Below, piece by piece: positions 7,115-15,615 of a stretch of 18,648 bases of DNA. Origin of the DNA: DATBAK01 sp036787815 (GTDB lineage Bacteria; Actinomycetota; Acidimicrobiia; IMCC26256; PALSA-610); NCBI GenBank assembly GCA_036787815.1, contig DAIQOP010000049.1, positions 1-18,648 on the forward strand. The letters run 5' to 3'. Made by a program: the position numbers and the translations under genes. Under the pieces are notes generated by a model. It was not told the origin of the DNA. It searched no databases and worked only from the letters and a program-made list of their open reading frames with translations. Positions within the stretch are counted from its first letter, which is position 1. Each line of letters opens with the position of its first letter.

Positions 7115-8206
7115 ATGAGCTTCACCCCGTACAACCGCCCCGTGCGCGCCGCGTTCGTCGGGCTCGGACGCATCTACGACCTCAACATGCGTGCGTATGT
7201 CGACAATCCCGACGTCGAGGTGGTCGCGCTCGTCGATCCGAGCGAGGAGCGCCGCGAGCAACGCCGACGCGACTGGCCCGGGGCGCGGACGTTCGCGTCG
7301 GCGGCCGAGCTCGCGGCCAGCGGTCTCGAGGTCGACGCCGTCGAAGGCCTCCTGCCGATTCCGCTCCACACCGAGGGAGTCGTCGAGCTGTTGGGCTACG
7401 GCTGGCACGTCAACCTGCAGAAGCCCATGTGCAACGACCTCGCCGGCGCGCAACGGATGCTCGACGCGGCCGTCGCGAACGACCGGCTGCTGCGCGTGAT
7501 GGAGAACTACCTCTTCTACGAGCCGCTGCGGAAGCTCAAGGAGACGGTCGAGTCGGGCGAGCTCGGTGAGGTGAGCGGCTACCACATGAAGATGGTGGCC
7601 AGCGGACGCGGCGGTTGGGACGTGCCCGCGAGCAGCTACGAGTGGCAGATCCGGCAGATGCGCAGCGGTCGCGGGATCCTCGTCTTCGACGACGGATGGC
7701 ACAAGCTCGCCACGGCGCTCTGGCTGTTCGGCCCGATCACCGAAGTACGCGCGTGGGTCGGGCGTACGGAGGTGGGGCCCGGCTTCGACATCGACGCGCC
7801 CACCACCATCGTGTGGGAACACGCGAACGGGATCCGGGGCGTGTGGGACATCACCCTCGCGATCGACATGTACCTCCGCTCCGACTACTACACGAACGAC
7901 GAGCGGTGGGAGGTCACCGGCCGCCGCGGATACGCGCGCGTGAACCGCTGCACCGGTCGTGGCATCCAGCAGCCGAGCCTCGAGGTCTACGCCGACGGCG
8001 AGATGCGCTCGTACCACGCGCTCGACGACGACTGGGCCAGCAGCTTCCGCGACTCCGGACGTCACTGGTTGCGATGGCTCCACACGGGCGCAGGCCCCAT
8101 GCTCTGGAGCGGCCGAGAAGCCGTCGACGTCTTGCGTTTCGCGCTGGCCGCCTACGCCAGCAGCGCCGCCGGCGGCACCGGGATCGATCCGGCGTCACTC
8201 GAATAG
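7115..8206 (+). CDS. Gfo/Idh/MocA family oxidoreductase
   Basis: A 363-residue NAD(P)-dependent oxidoreductase of normal family length. The N-terminal Rossmann domain begins VRAAFVGLGRIYDLNMRAY with the binding loop near residues 15-20. The family's E-K-P catalytic motif appears as LQKPM with K103-P104, the Glu being replaced by Gln at 102. The C-terminal domain has GRGILVFDDGWHKLATALW, where D193 and H196 correspond to the DxGxH substrate-site motif. Such enzymes oxidise or epimerise sugars, inositols or related polyols, or reduce imines; the substrate is not predictable. ATG at 7115 is supported by AGGAAG at 7099-7104, 10 bp upstream. It stands alone, divergent from the FrnE-like gene, and converges on the E1-beta remnant. 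Confidence 0.87.
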   Translation: MSFTPYNRPVRAAFVGLGRIYDLNMRAYVDNPDVEVVALVDPSEERREQRRRDWPGARTFASAAELAASGLEVDAVEGLLPIPLHTEGVVELLGYGWHVNLQKPMCNDLAGAQRMLDAAVANDRLLRVMENYLFYEPLRKLKETVESGELGEVSGYHMKMVASGRGGWDVPASSYEWQIRQMRSGRGILVFDDGWHKLATALWLFGPITEVRAWVGRTEVGPGFDIDAPTTIVWEHANGIRGVWDITLAIDMYLRSDYYTNDERWEVTGRRGYARVNRCTGRGIQQPSLEVYADGEMRSYHALDDDWASSFRDSGRHWLRWLHTGAGPMLWSGREAVDVLRFALAAYASSAAGGTGIDPASLE

Positions 8207-8228
8207 CACGGCTTGAACACTGTGTCTC

Positions 8229-8425
8229 TCAGCCCATGTTCTTCCGGACGGTCTCGACGATCCGAGCCACGCTCGGGAGCGCCGCGTCCTCGAGGTCGTT
8301 CGCCGCGGGCAACGGGATGTGCGGGGTGGTGATCCGGACGAGGGGCCCGTCGAGGTCGTAGAAGCGCTCTTCGGCCACGATCGAAACCAGCTCGGCGCCC
8401 CACCCGGCGCGTCGAACTGCTCGGC
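8229..8425 (-). pseudogene. 3' remnant of a 2-oxoacid dehydrogenase E1-beta subunit gene
   Basis: About 65 C-terminal codons remain, ending at the TGA of 8229-8231. The reading RAVRRAGWGAELVS, then EERFYDLDGPLVRITTPHIP and LEDAALPSVARIVETVRK, follows the closing helix-strand set of the transketolase-like C-terminal domain in E1-beta subunits (PdhB/AcoB/BkdB type; family form EAVRxAGFGAE followed by LDAPVxRVTGPDxPxP). Upstream of about 8425 the frame stays open but no longer resembles the family, and the thiamine-side domain is missing. The break lies beside the recombinase remnant, suggesting loss by insertion or deletion. No E1-alpha or E2 gene is in the window. The fragment itself has no frameshift, so truncation may be fairly recent. 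Confidence 0.65.
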
Positions 8426-8453
8426 CGCGTGGCGCTGTGACCTGCGCTGACGG

Positions 8454-8489
8454 TTCTCTGGTGGGCCTCTTGGTGGGTGTCTTGGTGGG
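8454..8489. repeat. Three imperfect 12-bp tandem repeats
   Basis: Three consecutive 12-bp units share the consensus NNTCTTGGTGGG: 8454-8465 (TTCTCTGGTGGG), 8466-8477 (CCTCTTGGTGGG) and 8478-8489 (TGTCTTGGTGGG). They lie between the truncated E1-beta gene and the recombinase remnant. Short direct repeats of this size near a tyrosine-recombinase gene can be arm-type integrase sites, but this is only a possibility. Confidence 0.7.
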
Positions 8490-8604
8490 ATTGGCGCATG
8501 GACGAAATCGGACTGGTGAGCCGCGCCAATGCGATTCGCGTTGCCGCGATGGTCGGGCGCGTCGTCGCGGCAGAGGGCGTCGTCGCCGACATCGGCGTCG
8601 CGGC

Positions 8605-8949
8605 GTCAACGGCGGGAGAGCAACGCACCCGACGGACCAGGTCGACACCATCGCCGCGCACATTCCGGAACGCGACCGCGCGCTCATCTACGTCGCTGCG
8701 TACTCGTCGCTTCGCCTCGGTGAGCCCACCGGGCTCCGCCGCCGCGACGTCAACCCGCTTCACAAGACCGTGACCGCCGCCCGGCAGATCACCGAGGTGC
8801 GCGGACAGCTGCATGTAGGCCCGCCGAAGACGGCGTCGCGCGAGCGTCCTTCAGTGACCGCGAGAGCCCGGCAGAGCCGGATGCTTGTGGCACGTTTGTG
8901 GCACGAAACTCCGGCGGCGAAGAAGCTGGAGCCGACGAAAACGCTCTGA
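8605..8949 (+). pseudogene. Remnant of a tyrosine recombinase (integrase)
   Basis: The plus-strand frame reads QVDTIAAHIPERDRAL, then IYVAAYSSLRLGEPTGLRRRD and VRGQLHVGPPKTASRERP. This is the first part of the tyrosine-recombinase catalytic domain as found in actinobacterial phage and plasmid integrases: the first catalytic Arg is in SSLRLGE (codon at 8713-8715) and the beta-turn Lys in GPPKT (8827-8829). The HxxR box, the second His/Trp and the nucleophilic Tyr are absent: after about 8856 the frame goes straight to a short tail (VARLWHETPAAKK) and stops at 8947-8949. The N-terminal arm- and core-binding domains are not recognisable upstream. It therefore cannot be an active recombinase. It ends 13 bp from the 3' end of tRNA-Ile, the usual target of such enzymes. 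Confidence 0.72.
8885..8905. repeat. Direct repeat TTGTGGCACG x2
   Basis: TTGTGGCACG occurs at 8885-8894 and again at 8896-8905, an 11-bp period, inside the tail of the recombinase remnant and about 60 bp from the tRNA-Ile 3' end. It may be a remnant integrase-binding or attachment-region repeat; the sequence alone does not prove it. Confidence 0.6.
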
Positions 8950-8962
8950 CCAGGGGGAACGA

Positions 8963-9039
8963 TGGTGGGGCTAGATGGATTCGAACCATCGACCTCATCC
9001 TTATCAGGGATGCGCTCTAACCAACTGAGCTATAGCCCC
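8963..9039 (-). tRNA. tRNA-Ile (anticodon GAU)
   Basis: A full cloverleaf is read on the minus strand: acceptor GGGGCTA pairs with TAGCCCC (7 bp), D arm GCTC/GAGC with loop AGTTGGTTA, anticodon stem CATCC/GGATG with loop CTGATAA (anticodon GAT, isoleucine), variable AGGTC, T arm GATGG/CCATC with loop TTCGAAT, discriminator A. The 3' CCA is encoded (8963-8965), giving 77 nt. In Mycobacterium a tRNA-Ile follows gyrA and the DUF3566 gene in the same orientation, as here, but the tRNA-Ala usually next to it is not present in the window; the recombinase remnant occupies that place. Confidence 0.97.
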
Positions 9040-9054
9040 CTACCGAAGCGGCGC

Positions 9055-9082
9055 ATCGTACCAGCGGGCGCCGATCCGGCAC
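9055..9082 (-). promoter_or_regulatory. Candidate tRNA-Ile promoter
   Basis: On the minus strand GTGCCG (9082-9077) and TACGAT (9060-9055) are separated by 16 bp and end 15 bp upstream of the tRNA 5' end. The -10 fits TAnnnT; the -35 is a partial match to TTGACA. Read-through from the DUF3566 gene 53 bp upstream is an alternative. Confidence 0.4.
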
Positions 9083-9092
9083 CCAGCGAAAC

Positions 9093-9551
9093 TCAGCGCC
9101 CGGTGTCCTCTTCGACCACGGTGATCACGACGCCGCCCATGATCTCGGCGAAGAGGTTGTAGAACGCCGCGGCCACGACCGTCACCACGATTGCCAGGGA
9201 CACGAACACCAGGCCGAGCAGGGTGAAGCCGCGGAGCAGCCGCCAGGACAGGAACGTGAAGTCGTTCGATCCGAGCAGCTGGCGCATGAAGTGCTGGATG
9301 CTGTCGACGACGCCGGCCACCCGTGCGATCTCCCACAGCGCGATCGCCGCCGCGAGTGTCACCACGAGCGCACCGAGGTAGAAGCACGCCGAGATCTTGA
9401 GGACCGACCAGAGATCGACCTTGGTGACGGTCTGGCGGTAGCTACGCCGGTTGCTGCTCCCGACCGGAGCCACGGCCAGGTCGCGACGCCGGCGCAACCG
9501 CTCGCGTCGACTCACCACCGGTTCCGTGTCGAACGCGACGCGCCGGGCCAT
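9093..9551 (-). CDS. DUF3566 family membrane protein
   Basis: A 152-residue protein with a basic, disordered N-terminus (Arg-rich 13-38), a first membrane segment at about 51-77 (VLKISACFYLGALVVTLAAA) and a second at about 108-131 (FTLLGLVFVSLAIVVTVVAA), closing with YNLFAEIMGGVVITVVEED. The KVDLWSVLKIS entry into the first helix and the YN-x-A-E-x-x-GGV-x-x-T ending are the DUF3566 signature, the family of the gene that follows gyrA in Mycobacterium (Rv0007). It is shorter than that homologue because it lacks the long N-terminal low-complexity region. Function is unknown; both helices place it in the cell membrane. ATG at 9551 comes one base after the gyrA stop, so it is surely in the gyrase transcript. 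Confidence 0.88.
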   Translation of the reverse strand: MARRVAFDTEPVVSRRERLRRRRDLAVAPVGSSNRRSYRQTVTKVDLWSVLKISACFYLGALVVTLAAAIALWEIARVAGVVDSIQHFMRQLLGSNDFTFLSWRLLRGFTLLGLVFVSLAIVVTVVAAAFYNLFAEIMGGVVITVVEEDTGR

Positions 9552-9552
9552 G

Positions 9553-12033
9553 TCAGCCCGCCTCGCTGCCGTCGTCGGCGTCGGGAGCGTCGGTCTCGAG
9601 CACCCGCGCCACTGCCACGACGCTCTCACCTTCGGCCAGGCGCGCCACTCGCACGCCCGTCGCGGCGCGGCCCTGCTGGGAGATCTCGGTGACGCCCATC
9701 CGCACGATGTTGCCACCCGAGGAGAACACAAGGAGTTCATCGTCCGGTGCGACCGAGAATGCAGCCACCACCTCACCGCGTTCCGCGGTGAGCTTCATGC
9801 CGCGAACACCCTGGCCACCACGCCCCTGGCTGCGGAAATCGTCGAGCGGAGTCCGCTTGCCGTGCCCGCTCGAGGACACGAACAGCATGACGGCGTCGTC
9901 ACGGGCCACATCACAGCTCACGACACCATCTTCGTCGTTCTTGAGCCGCATCCCGCGGACACCGGCCGCGGCCCGGCCCATCGGCCGTACGTCGTCTTCG
10001 GGGAAGCGGATCATCATCCCGTCGCGGGAGACCATCACGATCTCGTCGTTCCCGCTCGTCTGCACGACTTTCACGAGCTCGTCGCCGTCGCGCAGGTTGA
10101 GCGCGATGAGCCCCGATCGCAGCGAGGAGTCGTACTCCCCCATCCGCGTCTTCTTCACGATCCCCTTGCGGGTCGCGAAGAACAGGTAGGCGCCGTCTTC
10201 GTAGGTGCGCGTGTCGATGATCGCCTCGATCCGCTCCTCCGGTTGCAGCGAGATGAGGTTGACGAGCGCGATGCCGCGCGCGGTGCGCTCCTTCATCGGA
10301 ATCTCATGGGCGCGGAGGCGATACACGCGCCCGCGGTTCGAGAAGAAGAGCAGGTACGAATGCGCCGTGGTGGTGAGCAGGTGCTCCACGTAGTCCTCGT
10401 CGCGCAGCTTCGCTCCCGCAACGCCGCGGCCGCCTCGGTTCTGCCGCCGGAACGCGTCGGCGGCAACCGTCTTGACGTAGCCGCTGCGCGACACCACGAC
10501 GACGAGCTCTTCGTCGTCGATGAGGTCGAGGGTGTCGATCGCGCCCGGGTCGAACGTGATGCGGGTGCGGCGCTCGTCGCCGTACTCCTCGCGAACCTCG
10601 AGCAGCTCGGCGCGGATGACCGCCCGCAGCTTCGCCTCGTCGGCAAGGATCGCCTCGAGCTCGGCGATCGTGGTCTGCAACTTGGTGAACTCGTCGCGCA
10701 GGGTCTGGCCCTCGAGCTGGGCCAGCCGGCGCAGCGCCATGTCGAGGATGTGGACGGCCTGCGTCTCCGAGAACGAGAAGGGCTCGAGCTGGAGCGCGTC
10801 GCGTGCCGCCGCGGCGTCCGCGCTGCCGCGAATCAGCGCAATGATCGCCTCGATCATGTCGAGCGCGCGCAGCAGGCCCTCGACGATGTGGGCACGCTTG
10901 CGTGCGTTCTCGAGCCGGTACTGCGAACGCCGCGTGATCACTTCCACCTGGTGCGCGATGTAGTGAACCAGCGCGTCGCGCAGGCTCAGCAAACGCGGCA
11001 CGCCGTCGACGAGCGCGAGCAGGTTCACCGCGAAGTTGGTCTGCATCGGCGTGTGCTTGTAGAGCAGGTTGAGCACGACCTGCGCGTTGGCGTCGCGCTT
11101 GAGATCGACGACGAGGCGCACGGTGTCGCCCGACGACTCGTTGCGCACGTCGCGAATGCCCTCGACCCGCCGTTCGTCGACGATCTCCGCGATCTTCTGC
11201 CCGATCACCTCGGCCGAGGTCTGGTACGGAAGCTCGGACACGACGATGCTCACCGCACCGGCTCGCCCCTCCACGATCTCCGCGACCGCGCGCATGCGGA
11301 CCGAGCCGCGACCCGTCTCGTAGACCTCCGACAGGCCCGCGCGACCGAGGATCAGCGCGCCCGTCGGGAAGTCGGGCGCGAGCACGAATTGCTGGAGGTC
11401 GGCAACCGATGCGTCCGGGTGGTCGAGCAAGTGGACCGTCGCGTCGATGACCTCACGCAGGTTGTGCGGCGGGATGTTCGTGGCCATGCCGACGGCGATG
11501 CCGCCGCCCCCGTTCACCAGCAGGTTCGGGAACCGCGCCGGCAACACGACCGGCTCGGTGGTGCTGCCGTCGTAGGTGGTGACCATGTCGACGGTCTCTT
11601 CGTCGATCGACGCGAGCAACTGCATCGCGAGCGGCGCGAGCCGGGCTTCGGTGTATCGCGACGCCGCCGGCCGATCGTTCGGGTCGGGCGAACCGAAGTT
11701 CCCGTGGCCGTCGATGAGCGGGTACCGCAGCGAGAAGTCTTGGGCCATGCGCGCGAGCGCGTCGTAGATCGCGCTGTCGCCGTGCGGGTGGTAGAAGGCC
11801 ATCACCTGACCAACGGCGTTCGCGCACTTCTTGTACTGCCGGTCGGGGCGCAGCCCTTGCTCGTACATGCCGTAGAGGATCCGGCGGTGCACCGGCTTCA
11901 AGCCGTCGCGCACGTCCGGGAGCGCCCGCGCGGTGATGACCGACATCGCGTAGTCGAGGAAGGAGCGTTCCATCTCCTCCTGGATCTCGATCGGTTCGAT
12001 GTCGCCGAGCGTCTGCTGGCCTTCGTCGGGCAT
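9553..12033 (-). CDS. gyrA: DNA gyrase subunit A
   Basis: An 826-residue subunit of the type II topoisomerase that introduces negative supercoils; it cuts and rejoins DNA in the A2B2 complex. The N-terminus EEMERSFLDYAMSVITARAL and VRDGLKPVHRRILY are canonical. Catalytic Tyr is Y127 in AASRYTEARL. The quinolone-determining region reads HPHGDSAIYDAL (82-93), with Ser87 and Asp91 at the positions of E. coli Ser83 and Asp87, so no common resistance change is present. The C-terminal beta-pinwheel begins with the GyrA box QNRGGRG (531-537), needed for DNA wrapping; a second box-like QGRGGQG lies at 736-742. The tail is short and acidic. ATG at 12033 has AAGGA about 10 bp upstream and follows gyrB by 24 bp. 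Confidence 0.98.
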   Translation of the reverse strand: MPDEGQQTLGDIEPIEIQEEMERSFLDYAMSVITARALPDVRDGLKPVHRRILYGMYEQGLRPDRQYKKCANAVGQVMAFYHPHGDSAIYDALARMAQDFSLRYPLIDGHGNFGSPDPNDRPAASRYTEARLAPLAMQLLASIDEETVDMVTTYDGSTTEPVVLPARFPNLLVNGGGGIAVGMATNIPPHNLREVIDATVHLLDHPDASVADLQQFVLAPDFPTGALILGRAGLSEVYETGRGSVRMRAVAEIVEGRAGAVSIVVSELPYQTSAEVIGQKIAEIVDERRVEGIRDVRNESSGDTVRLVVDLKRDANAQVVLNLLYKHTPMQTNFAVNLLALVDGVPRLLSLRDALVHYIAHQVEVITRRSQYRLENARKRAHIVEGLLRALDMIEAIIALIRGSADAAAARDALQLEPFSFSETQAVHILDMALRRLAQLEGQTLRDEFTKLQTTIAELEAILADEAKLRAVIRAELLEVREEYGDERRTRITFDPGAIDTLDLIDDEELVVVVSRSGYVKTVAADAFRRQNRGGRGVAGAKLRDEDYVEHLLTTTAHSYLLFFSNRGRVYRLRAHEIPMKERTARGIALVNLISLQPEERIEAIIDTRTYEDGAYLFFATRKGIVKKTRMGEYDSSLRSGLIALNLRDGDELVKVVQTSGNDEIVMVSRDGMMIRFPEDDVRPMGRAAAGVRGMRLKNDEDGVVSCDVARDDAVMLFVSSSGHGKRTPLDDFRSQGRGGQGVRGMKLTAERGEVVAAFSVAPDDELLVFSSGGNIVRMGVTEISQQGRAATGVRVARLAEGESVVAVARVLETDAPDADDGSEAG

Positions 12034-12057
12034 GGCTGGGAGTCCTTCGGTGATCCT

Positions 12058-13959
<1,902 letters not shown>

Positions 13960-13988
13960 GAAAAGCACCCTCTTCGCATGCGGGTTCC

Positions 13989-14062
13989 GCGGCTCTGTCG
14001 GTGGGTTGCGATGCAGGCTCGCTGCACCCCGGCTGGACTGCGAAAGTCCAGGTCAGAGCCGC
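13989..14062 (-). promoter_or_regulatory. Structured 5' leader of gyrB (nested hairpins)
   Basis: On the minus strand GCGGCTCTG (14062-14054) pairs perfectly with CAGAGCCGC (13997-13989), closing a 56-nt interior. Inside are a 7-bp hairpin, CTGGACT (14051-14045) with AGTCCAG (14039-14033) and loop TTCGC, and a 5-bp hairpin TGCAG/CTGCA with loop CGAGC (about 14026-14012). Drawn as RNA this is a closing helix with two arms. It ends some 14 nt before the ribosome site, and the candidate transcription start is about 10 nt upstream of the closing helix, so almost the whole leader takes part. No known riboswitch is recognised. Confidence 0.45.
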
Positions 14063-14078
14063 TGGGGGCGGTCCACCA

Positions 14079-14087
14079 ATGGTACCA
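14079..14087 (-). promoter_or_regulatory. Candidate extended -10 promoter of gyrB
   Basis: The minus strand reads TGGTACCAT (14087-14079): TGn followed by TACCAT, an extended -10 element. No good -35 lies at 16-18 bp, which extended -10 promoters tolerate. Transcription would start near 14072, giving a leader of about 110 nt. Confidence 0.4.
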
Positions 14088-14104
14088 GACGGGTGGGTCA
14101 CTCA

Positions 14105-14120
14105 CGGCCCTTCGGGGCCG
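14105..14120. terminator. Hairpin after the DUF721 gene, possible terminator
   Basis: A perfect 6-bp GC stem, CGGCCC (14105-14110) and GGGCCG (14115-14120), with loop TTCG on the plus strand and CGAA in the minus-strand transcript, begins 16 bp after the DUF721 stop and lies just upstream of the gyrB promoter. There is no T tract after it, so termination is uncertain; it may only separate the recF-DUF721 transcript from gyrB. Confidence 0.4.
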
Positions 14121-14136
14121 CCGGAAACCGCCCCGT

Positions 14137-14445
14137 TCAGCGCCGCCGAACGGCGATGCGAACGGCGCGCACGACCCCCGGCCCGAGGTGCTCCGCAAGG
14201 GTGTCGACGATGCCCGATTCGAGGTACCGGAGCGGCGTCGACCACACGGGATCGTCGACCTCGAGGGTGAGTGTGCCGTTGCGCAGCGACCCCAGTCGCA
14301 CGTGGGGCGCGAGCTCCCGACCGACGAGGGTCGGCCACTGCTTCGCGATCACCACCATGGCGTCGGGCCCGGCGACCTGGAGCTCCGACGTGATCTCCAC
14401 CAACGCGTCGTGCAGCGACACCGGCAACTCGTCGCGGCGCTTCAC
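14137..14445 (-). CDS. DUF721 (DciA-like) protein
   Basis: A 102-residue basic protein of the DUF721 family, the family of DciA, which interacts with the replicative helicase DnaB and is thought to be its ancestral loader/operator in bacteria lacking DnaC. The family pattern is present: KQWPTLVGRELAPHVRLGSL, then LTLEVDDPVWSTPLRYLES, corresponding to W-x-x-x-VG-x-x-x-A-x-H and the strand-W-helix of the domain. In Mycobacterium the same family sits between recF and gyrB (Rv0004), so both domain and place agree. GTG at 14445 comes 13 bp after the recF stop and starts MKRRDELPVSL; the frame is open farther upstream inside recF but shows no family likeness. Helicase loading here is inferred from the family. 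Confidence 0.85.
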   Translation of the reverse strand: MKRRDELPVSLHDALVEITSELQVAGPDAMVVIAKQWPTLVGRELAPHVRLGSLRNGTLTLEVDDPVWSTPLRYLESGIVDTLAEHLGPGVVRAVRIAVRRR

Positions 14446-14458
14446 CGCGCACCGTCGT

Positions 14459-15595
14459 TCAGGGCTCGCACACGGCACCGTTCTCGATCCGGAGCCGGCG
14501 TTCGGGCTCGACACCCGTCGGCACGATGCCCGCGGTCGTGAGCAACGTCTGGCCCGGCGGGAGCTCGCGCACCAGCGCGTCGGCCCGGGCCGCGTCGAGC
14601 TCGCTGAACACGTCGTCGAGCAGCAGCACCGGTGTAGCCCCCGTGAGCTCCGCGGTCACGTGATGCCCCGCCAGGCGCAGCGCGAGAGCCAGCGATCGCT
14701 GCTCGCCCTGCGACGCGTGCGTGCGGGCGTCGAGACCGTTCAGCCGGAGCCGTACCTCGTCGCGGTGCGGCCCGACGAGCGTGAGCCCGCGGTCGATCTC
14801 CTGCTTTCGCCGCTGCGCGATCGCGCAGCGCATCGTGTCCGCCAGCACATCGACCATGTCGATCGTCACGCTCTCGGGCGCCCATTCGGCCTCGTACGTC
14901 GCCTCGACTCCGCTCTCCCGGCCGGCGAGCTGCACGTAGCTCCTCGCGAGCACGGGCAGGAGCCGTTCGACGAGGCGCAGACGACCCCGGACCAACTCCG
15001 CGCCCGATTGCACCAACTGCTCGTCGAACACGTCGAGGGTCGTGCGATCGTCGTCGTCGCGGATCCCCGCTCGCAGGAGCGCGTTGCGGTGCCGCAGCAC
15101 CCGTTCGAAATCTGCGCGCGCGGCGTCGTACCGCGGCGCGAGACCGCTCAACACGTCGTCGAGGAACTCGCGTCGCTGCGACGGCCCACCCTTCACCAAG
15201 TCGAGATCGTCGGGAGAGAACACCGTGACGCGGAGCAACCCCGCGAGATCACGCGTGCGATTCAGCCGATTGCGATTGAGCAGCACGCGGTTCGGTCCGA
15301 CGGCCTTGATCGCCACCTCGAGCAGTTGCCGGCGTTCCCCCTCCGCGACCTCGACCCGCAGGATCGCTTCGGCGCAGCCCGATCGGATCAACGCGCTGTC
15401 GGGGACTCCACGAAACGAACGGGCTCGGCCGGCCCAACCCACGGCCTCGAGCACGCTCGTCTTGCCGACCCCGTTGGCACCGAACAGCACGGTGAGCCCG
15501 GGCGCGAGCTCCACGTGGAGCGCTTCGAAGCACCGAAAATCGGTGAGCCACATCTGCACGACTCGCGTCGTGCCGACCTGCTGCGCACTCGTCAC
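14459..15595 (-). CDS. recF: DNA replication and repair protein RecF
   Basis: A 378-residue SMC-like ATPase that binds gapped DNA and helps RecR/RecO load RecA during gap repair. Walker A is GANGVGKTS (39-47), the signature motif SQGEQRSLALAL is at 295-306, and Walker B LLLDDVFSELD is at 324-334; the RecF-type VGPHRDE is at 274-280. The N-terminus MWLTDFRCFEALHVEL is the usual beta-strand start. GTG at 15595 is 20 bp after the dnaN stop; GTG at 15559 or ATG at 15553 would remove 12-14 residues and are nearly as likely, as no start has a strong ribosome site. Transcribed with dnaN and the DUF721 gene. Confidence 0.96.
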   Translation of the reverse strand: MTSAQQVGTTRVVQMWLTDFRCFEALHVELAPGLTVLFGANGVGKTSVLEAVGWAGRARSFRGVPDSALIRSGCAEAILRVEVAEGERRQLLEVAIKAVGPNRVLLNRNRLNRTRDLAGLLRVTVFSPDDLDLVKGGPSQRREFLDDVLSGLAPRYDAARADFERVLRHRNALLRAGIRDDDDRTTLDVFDEQLVQSGAELVRGRLRLVERLLPVLARSYVQLAGRESGVEATYEAEWAPESVTIDMVDVLADTMRCAIAQRRKQEIDRGLTLVGPHRDEVRLRLNGLDARTHASQGEQRSLALALRLAGHHVTAELTGATPVLLLDDVFSELDAARADALVRELPPGQTLLTTAGIVPTGVEPERRLRIENGAVCEP

Positions 15596-15615
15596 ACCGA
15601 TGCCGACGGGATCAC

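Noticed and set aside
8450..8500. CRISPR-like repeats
   Set aside because: The 12-bp units are directly adjacent with no spacers and are too short for a CRISPR array.
8450..8500. A second copy of the tRNA-Ile 3' end as the far attachment site
   Set aside because: Only TGGTGGG is shared with the tRNA end, which is too short and is explained by the local 12-bp repeat.
8152..8814. Minus-strand open frame of 220 codons over the remnant region
   Set aside because: Its frame does not contain the E1-beta likeness, and the plus-strand frame opposite has the recombinase likeness; no domain seen.
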